Shown here: positions 58,744-64,000 of the stretch, in pieces
Position numbering within the stretch: the first letter of the stretch is position 1
Layout: every line of letters begins with the position of its first letter
Origin: Leptodontidium sp. MPI-SDFR-AT-0119
Lineage: Eukaryota > Ascomycota > Leotiomycetes > Helotiales > Leptodontidiaceae
DNA: 64,000 nucleotides
Direction of reading: 5' to 3'
Assembly (NCBI GenBank): GCA_020726505.1
Contig: JAHLEZ010000001.1
Span: 2,108,001-2,172,000, forward strand
Translations under genes and position numbers: made by a program
The notes under the pieces: generated by a model
What the model was told of the DNA's origin: nothing
Database searches by the model: none
What the model saw: only the letters and a program-made list of their open reading frames with translations

Positions 58744-59354
58744 GTGGCTGGGAGTGGCGGGGGCAAGGAGAGCTTGAGACGCTGTCTGTCTTGTCTCTTC
58801 AGCTTGAGTGGCAATGGGGTATTTTCGAGTTTTGAACTTCTGCAAAAGCCTGAAGAATGAGAGAGATCCCGTTACTCTCGTTGTACTTTTTGGTCTATTG
58901 AAAGATAAAATATAACTCCAATGGTGTTGTTATTCAGAAGTTTCAGGCTGGTGACACCCCCATCGCAAAATACCTTGGGCTATTCACTGGGGTTCTCGCT
59001 GACTGAAGCTGCTGTGCTAGCAGGCGACATAGCCTAGAGACAGGGGGAGGCTCACTGGAGTTTCAGTTAAGTGCGGGGTAGGGCGGGGTCAATCTACAGG
59101 CTTCCCTACCGATTTTGCTCATGCTACAGGGCATTTCAGTACTACAAGCATTTCCATACTGAGATATTTGTAGGTATTCCATGACAGAAGTCAAGTGTAC
59201 TTTGCAGCAGAGTCATCTGGCAGTAGGAATTGCTCTTGAGAGCTGTACAAATTTCATTTTCCCTCCCGCACTCTAAGTGCTATTCATTACTTGTTACATT
59301 GCTTTTCTTGACTAGACTTGCAATCGTCGAATCAAACAACAATTTGGCGGAAGA
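58744..59354. terminator. Convergent 3' region (MFS / EthD gene)
   Basis: 611 bp between converging stops; nothing else recognised. Confidence 0.35.
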
Positions 59355-59885
59355 TTACTTTGACATGCCATCCTCTCCGCCCATAGCCTTCGACCCATCG
59401 CCGACTACGAGGTTCTCATAGCCAATCATATATGTCATAGGAAGAGCCATGAATCGATCACAGTCATCCTTCAAAGCGGCAGCATACTCCTTGCTGTTGT
59501 AGAATGCCAGCCAGTCATCCCATGTCTTCACCCATAGCTGTGCACAGCCATCGTATTCGAGTACATTCTCGCCTAGACTCCGGGCTCGCTCCTTCATCTC
59601 GGGTGTCTGATGATGCTTTACTCGAACGTTAGTTTGTTTGTTTTTGGAATTTCAAAGCTGCAGCAAACATACTTGAACGTATCTAACAATATGATCACTG
59701 AAAGCTTGTGTTGCAACAGCGAGATCGGCGTGCACAGTTTGCCAATGGCCAAAGAATGTATCGTAGTCAATGGAATCAATCTTCTTGAAAAAGACAGAGA
59801 CTTTGATGCATGGTTGGAAGTTGGGTTTCGAGCTGTAGTCGAGCTGAGGGTGGGTAAACTTGTGGTCGATTTTCTCCCAAGGCAT
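59355..59885 (-). CDS. EthD-domain protein (dimeric alpha-beta barrel)
   Basis: Small EthD-type ferredoxin-fold protein; members include accessory proteins of ether degradation and fungal decarboxylases or cyclases acting on aromatic acids and polyketides. Exons are 59885-59673 and 59615-59355; 474 nt, 157 aa. The domain signature runs from KVSVFFKKIDSIDYDTFFGH through WQTVHADLAVAT, then after the intron SLGENVLEYDGCAQLWVKTW, and ends near MIGYENLVVG. I start at ATG 59885, because an in-frame TAG lies farther upstream. A longer form with an extra 5' exon remains possible. Divergent from the SDR at 60696. Confidence 0.82.
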
Positions 59886-60695
59886 CTCGTCGACGTTGTT
59901 TTGGGCGGTAGTAATTGGATACTTGAAACTGAACGAAGTGCCGTTGTCCTTGAAGAGGGCTTCTGAGGTAACTTTCCTTTTCTATGAGACGTATACGGCA
60001 GCTTTGCGCGGACGAGCTGAGGCAACATGGGCAGCTACAGGACCATGACTCTCGCTATTAGCTTTCTCGTCCCCACCCGCCCCCCCCCCCCCCCCCCCCG
60101 CGTCTGCTCCACTGACGATTTGTTTGGGTCAGTCTGGTGGCGTTGCGGGGGCTTTCCCGGGCTTCTCCAAGCCCCAAATGCAAAACTAGACTGGTGTTAA
60201 ACCCAAGACTCCGGGACAGTACAGGTTCCTTGACTCATGGTAAGCCTGACTCATGACCTTCGACCTGCCTCGCTGGCTAGAAACACTATTGACAATCTCA
60301 ATTCCCAGAACCTACGCTACTCTTGTTAGTACACATGGTACACCTTCTGCTTCCCCATACATCTGAAGAGGCTGGAAACAATGCTCCTCTCTTGAACCGG
60401 AGACGCTGGTTGTTTACCACGCAAACCTAGTTTCGGGAATTGGATCCCGCAATGGGAGTACTCGAGCAAAATGCGGGGGATGTATGGGGCACCCCATACC
60501 TACGGATAGAGAACATGTTTGGCAACCCCACAGATTTCAGCGTTTCAACCTTTGCAGTGCGAACACTACTTCCCCAAGATTGGACTAGTCACCTGTTTCG
60601 ATACTATATTTATCTATTGAACGTTGTTGAACTTGTATAATTTTTGCCCTTCCTATTCTCTACATATTTGAATTAACTTTGAAATACTCGCAACC
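59886..60695. promoter_or_regulatory. Divergent promoter region EthD / SDR with poly-C run
   Basis: 810 bp that includes a 20-base C homopolymer at 60080-60099. One short open frame (60440-60640, +) lacks support. Confidence 0.45.
60080..60099. repeat. Poly-C homopolymer (20 C)
   Basis: Uninterrupted run of 20 C, flanked by CCCCACCCG and GCG. The complementary poly-G strand could form a G-quadruplex. Length is likely variable or imprecise. Confidence 0.85.
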
Positions 60696-61545
60696 ATGAT
60701 CAACGTGGCACTGATAACGGGGGGAGGTAAGTCATGTTCTACGTAACCCTTAGCTGCGCTCACGACTAACAAACTCTGAAGCATCCGGCATGGGGCTGGC
60801 TGTTGCAACTTCACTTGCACAGAAAGGCTGGGCCGTGAGCATTGCGGATCTGAACGTGGAGGCTGGCGAGAAAGTTGCGAAGGAGATCTTAGGCTCGTTC
60901 TACCGGACAGATGTCCGAGATTTTGATTCTCTGACTTCCACATTCGATCAAGTCTTCAAGCACGGCCAGATCAACTTCGTATTTGCGAATGCGGGCGTAC
61001 CCGAACGGCAGAACTTCTACGCCAAAACGGATGATATCTCGGGCTTTCCGGCGGCTCTGGACTTCGTTGTTGACATCAACCTCAAGTCCGTCATCAGCAC
61101 TTCCTACTTGGCCCAGCACTATTTCCGCAAGAGTCCAAAGGGAAACAAGAGCTCTCTCATCTGCACTTCTAGTATTGCAGGACTGTACCCTGTGAAGTTC
61201 AATCCAATGTATACAGCTGCGAAGCACGGCGTCACGGGTATGGTGCGGTCAATCTCGAAGCACTTTTACGAGCATGATGGCATACGGGTCAATGCCATTT
61301 GTCCAGGAAATGTGAGGACAAACTTGTTTGATAAGTGGGAATGGGATGCGTTTGATGTTGAATGGATCGAGATATCTCAGATTGTGGAAGTTGTGGAGAT
61401 GCTGCTGTTTGACGAGAGTAAACACGGGCAGGTGGTTGAGGTAGCACCACGTAAACACTATTTCGTCGAGCAAACGAAGTACCTTGATCAAAATGCTAAG
61501 CGAACATTGGAAGGATCTGTTGTTGACTCTATTGGGAATAAATAG
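60696..61545 (+). CDS. Short-chain dehydrogenase/reductase (15-PGDH-like)
   Basis: NAD-dependent classical SDR. Exons are 60696-60726 and 60782-61545; 795 nt, 264 aa. The short first exon encodes MINVALITGG and the glycine motif TGGASGMG is completed across the splice. The acidic SIADLN segment after beta-2 predicts NAD rather than NADP. NAGVPE, the ICTSSIAGLYP Ser segment, YTAAKHG and the NAICPGNVRTNL tail motif are all intact. The C-terminal 35 residues are polar. It resembles fungal 15-hydroxyprostaglandin dehydrogenase-like SDRs in general layout; the substrate is unknown. Confidence 0.88.
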
Positions 61546-61892
61546 CCGCCCTTGAAGTAGTCACTAGCATTGAATGCTATCTCTTGTTCCGTCCATACAA
61601 ATTAAATGTGTAGAATGACTCGTAGTTTGTGATCACAGACTCATTGTTTTTGGGTTGCGGATACACGCGGTCTGGGGTTTGATCTCACTAAATTCAGGGG
61701 CTGCATTCGCCTATTGCTGTGTTACTGCGTATCGTTCTCAGCGCATTATCATCTCCGTGGGATTGTGAGATGATTATGGAAACAGTCAGTTCTTGTATTT
61801 TGAGATCCTCTATATCGGATCCAGGTTTTGTCACTAGCTGTTGCATGGTCCACGAGCATCTGATTCAAAGATTAATATTTACCCCTCCCAAC
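61546..61892. terminator. Convergent 3' region (SDR / Zn2Cys6 regulator)
   Basis: 347 bp between converging stops; nothing further recognised. Confidence 0.35.
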
Positions 61893-63673
61893 TTAGAATA
61901 CAGCAGAGCTTGGATTTTGCAAGTCTCCTTGCGAGTCCACTTCCGACACCATGTACATCGGCGATTTATCATGTCCTGACATCGCTTCCCCGATGTACTC
62001 CATATAATCGCTAAACTCCCGCGCTCCATCTTCGAAACTAGTTCCGTCGAGCTCTACTCTGCCATCGGTGGCAAGGATAGCCCTCAATCCTTCTACATCT
62101 TTCACCATAGATGGCAATTCCATTGAATTTGGTATTACATGCGAGGCAGTCGAAGGCGTAGAGATTTGACATTCAAAGAGACTAGAGATTCCCGTCGAAG
62201 TACCATCAGCACATCCAGCATGGGTACTGTTGGTCGAAGACCTCGAATAATGAGGCTGCGGTGCCTTTGCAGCCACAATGGCGAATTCATCAACTTCTGA
62301 AGGATTCGAAGACCAACAGAGAACAGTTTTCTCCACAAAAGAAAGTGCATTAGCTCTTATCTTAAATGCTTCAGCTTCAGTCTGTCCATCTTCGAGCTCG
62401 TCGAGCTCAAAATCGTCCAACGTTGCCATACTGATCTTGCAATCTTCTTTTCTGATCCGTGTGGTTCGGCGAATGCCGCTGCCGGAATTTAGACTCAGGG
62501 TCCGGTCTTGAACGAACAATGTCCACCATATCCTTCGATTCAAAGATTTTTGGCGATGCGTAGACCTATCTAGGTCAAAGTGACGGTTTAGTCCCAGACT
62601 AAAAGCGAAGGAGATCGCCTGATCGAGCCAATGTGCGGCATCCTTGAACCCAACAGAACGCTCCATGCTTCGGGGGCAGACAGTCATGAGTAGTAGAGTC
62701 TGGATTACAGAAAGGCGCTGCATGCATGTGTCAAAGTCGTAGAGAAGCTGCTAAATCTATTAGCTACTTTTCATGAACCCATAGAGTCCTGTCATCCCTA
62801 CTTACTCTGACTCGATTAAAAAGTGCTTCCCTAGCGACCTCTCTAGTTTCAAATCCCTCCTCGCTCAGTGTCTTCGTGCTCACAAACTCTACTCCAGTGA
62901 ACAGAATAGCTTGGAAGAGTAGTAGACTGAGTTTTTTCGTACTGAAGGACGCAAGACCGTTAGCCCTGCCTCCCCTTCCCACTACGCCATTGCTATTCTT
63001 TACAATCGACAAGAACTCCTCCAGATCCAGAATGGGCATCCTCGGATAGACGAAGTCAACGAAGCCGCCCAGAAGTGCGATTTGAAAGCACTCAGTGGGG
63101 ATATTTAGGGCATCATGAGAGTGAAGATAAGCCAAATCTGCTGCCTCCAGATGGGGTGGGAACTTCTCGAAGATATCATATGAAGGCCCACCGCATTCTT
63201 CATTGGAAGTCGATGGCATCCTACGTGGCTCGCAAGTTTCTGGAATTAGGTCTTGGGGTACCGAGGTATTTCTTGAGCTTTTCAAATCATCAGGGTGTGT
63301 CTGCGTTTGTGTGCTGGTGGTCGCTCGTTTAGGACTTTTCCTAGGAAATGATTGGCCCAAATCTTAAAATTGAAGGAGGACATGCCTACCTTTGTTCCTC
63401 CCGTGGAATAAAACACATGACTCCATCCAGCTTGCAATTCAAACAAGGACCCCCTTCCACTACAACACTGCATCTGACCTTGCGTCTATGACACATGTCA
63501 CAGGCTCGTGAGGATCGTTTTCTTCCTTTCTCATTCTTCTGCTTCTTCCGCATCCTCCTCTTTGCTGGAGCTTTGGTTGAGGAAAGAGCAGCACTTCCAG
63601 ACGAGATGTCGTCTCCGGTTTCTCGAAAGAACGAAAAGTCGTCGTCGTAGAAATCCGAATCCATGTTTGACAT
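61893..63673 (-). CDS. Zn2Cys6 transcription factor (second)
   Basis: Nuclear regulator. Exons are 63673-63390, 63340-62806 and 62747-61893; 1674 nt, 557 aa. The zinc cluster in exon 1 (CDMCHRRKVRC then CLNCKLDGVMC, spacing C2C6C9C2C6C) is preceded by a strongly basic KKQKNEKGRKRSSR segment. The middle homology region begins near LAYLHSHDALNIP and continues through LLLFQAILFTGVEF, LLYDFD, IQTLLLMTVCP and GLNRHFDLDRS. The third exon has two possible acceptors three bases apart (TAGCAG), which would add one Gln. The acidic, Ser-rich tail may be an activation region. It closes the catabolic gene region next to the EthD and SDR pair. The frame before 63673 opens with a TTG. Confidence 0.88.
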
Positions 63674-64000
63674 TTTTGAATTCAACGGTGGTAACTTTTG
63701 AGTTGTGAGGAGTGGTACAGGATCAGGCACACACCATTGCCCCTGCAATTTTCATTTCGGGACCACAGGAGTGATTTTAAGCATGGAATCAGTATAGACT
63801 TACTGCTGTACTTTCCTAACAAGAGATACCATCGAGGCTTTGGACTTCTGTTCCCACGGCCAGGCCCGAGTCATGGAAACTCGGCTCGGGCGGGATTGGT
63901 TTTCCGGTTCTCGCCACTGCCATCCAAAACCTGCGTACTGCGTACAACAGAAAGGCAAACAACGGTGAAGCCAAAGCAGAGGGTCACGGGAGACTCCTGA
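63674..64000. promoter_or_regulatory. Upstream region of the second Zn2Cys6 regulator
   Basis: 327 bp to the window edge, containing the regulator's promoter. An open frame on the + strand (63698-64000) starts at a non-ATG-supported point and shows no domain. Confidence 0.4.

Noticed and set aside
59618..60028. 136-codon minus-strand frame overlapping the EthD gene
   Set aside because: Different frame from the EthD domain; composition is random and it reads through the real intron.
33894..63673. Classical secondary-metabolite biosynthetic cluster
   Set aside because: No PKS, NRPS, terpene synthase, prenyltransferase or acyl ligase is present; the set fits catabolism better.
63698..64000. 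100-codon + strand frame at the window end
   Set aside because: Antisense to the regulator promoter and cut by the window edge; no motif.

Overview
The window is nuclear DNA of a filamentous ascomycete (Pezizomycotina). Genes are split by many short introns, mostly 48-60 bp, GT-AG with CTAAC/CTGAC-like branch sites. Families typical of this group are present: Zn2Cys6 and bZIP-DUF3425 regulators, CYP53, and sugar-porter MFS proteins. A leotiomycete is a guess I cannot confirm from sequence alone. I rebuilt 26 protein-coding models by joining exons by eye; reading frame and total length closed for each. I see no rRNA, tRNA, CRISPR array or intact transposon.

0-33 kb is mainly housekeeping or dispersed metabolism. 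In order: a disordered conserved fungal protein; a CYP52-type P450 (-); the prolyl 3,4-dihydroxylase TPA1/Ofd1 (-), divergent from a class V aminotransferase (+); a membrane-anchored SDR (-); a tiny two-helix membrane ORF (-); a CYP53-type benzoate 4-hydroxylase P450 (-); ribulose-phosphate 3-epimerase (-); an intracellular GH43 glycosidase (-); a secreted Ala/Pro/Thr-rich protein with a duplicated exon (-), divergent from a 531-aa secreted protein of unknown function (+); an acidic conserved fungal protein (+); and a 1240-aa FHA-kinase-FHA checkpoint kinase of the RAD53/CHK2 type (+).

33.9-63.7 kb looks like an accessory catabolic region. It holds a FAD aromatic-type hydroxylase beside a Zn2Cys6 regulator. 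Six genes then run head to tail on the + strand: MFS transporter, zinc alcohol dehydrogenase, bZIP regulator, old yellow enzyme, aldehyde dehydrogenase and an AtuA-like protein. Two divergent pairs follow (SDR / second MFS transporter; EthD-domain protein / second SDR), and a second Zn2Cys6 regulator closes the region. No polyketide synthase, NRPS or terpene synthase is present, so uptake and breakdown of a small molecule fits better than biosynthesis. The order alcohol dehydrogenase, ene-reductase, aldehyde dehydrogenase, AtuA-like protein suggests, as an inference only, use of an unsaturated alcohol or aldehyde such as an acyclic terpenoid.

Other structures worth attention: a tandem exon duplication (20.6-20.8 kb), a GC-AG intron that the aldehyde dehydrogenase frame requires, an in-frame stop-free intron in the alcohol dehydrogenase, a three-copy palindromic repeat (32.6-32.8 kb), a 20-base poly-C run (60.08 kb), and two AT-rich islands (40.1-40.4 and 56.1-56.5 kb).
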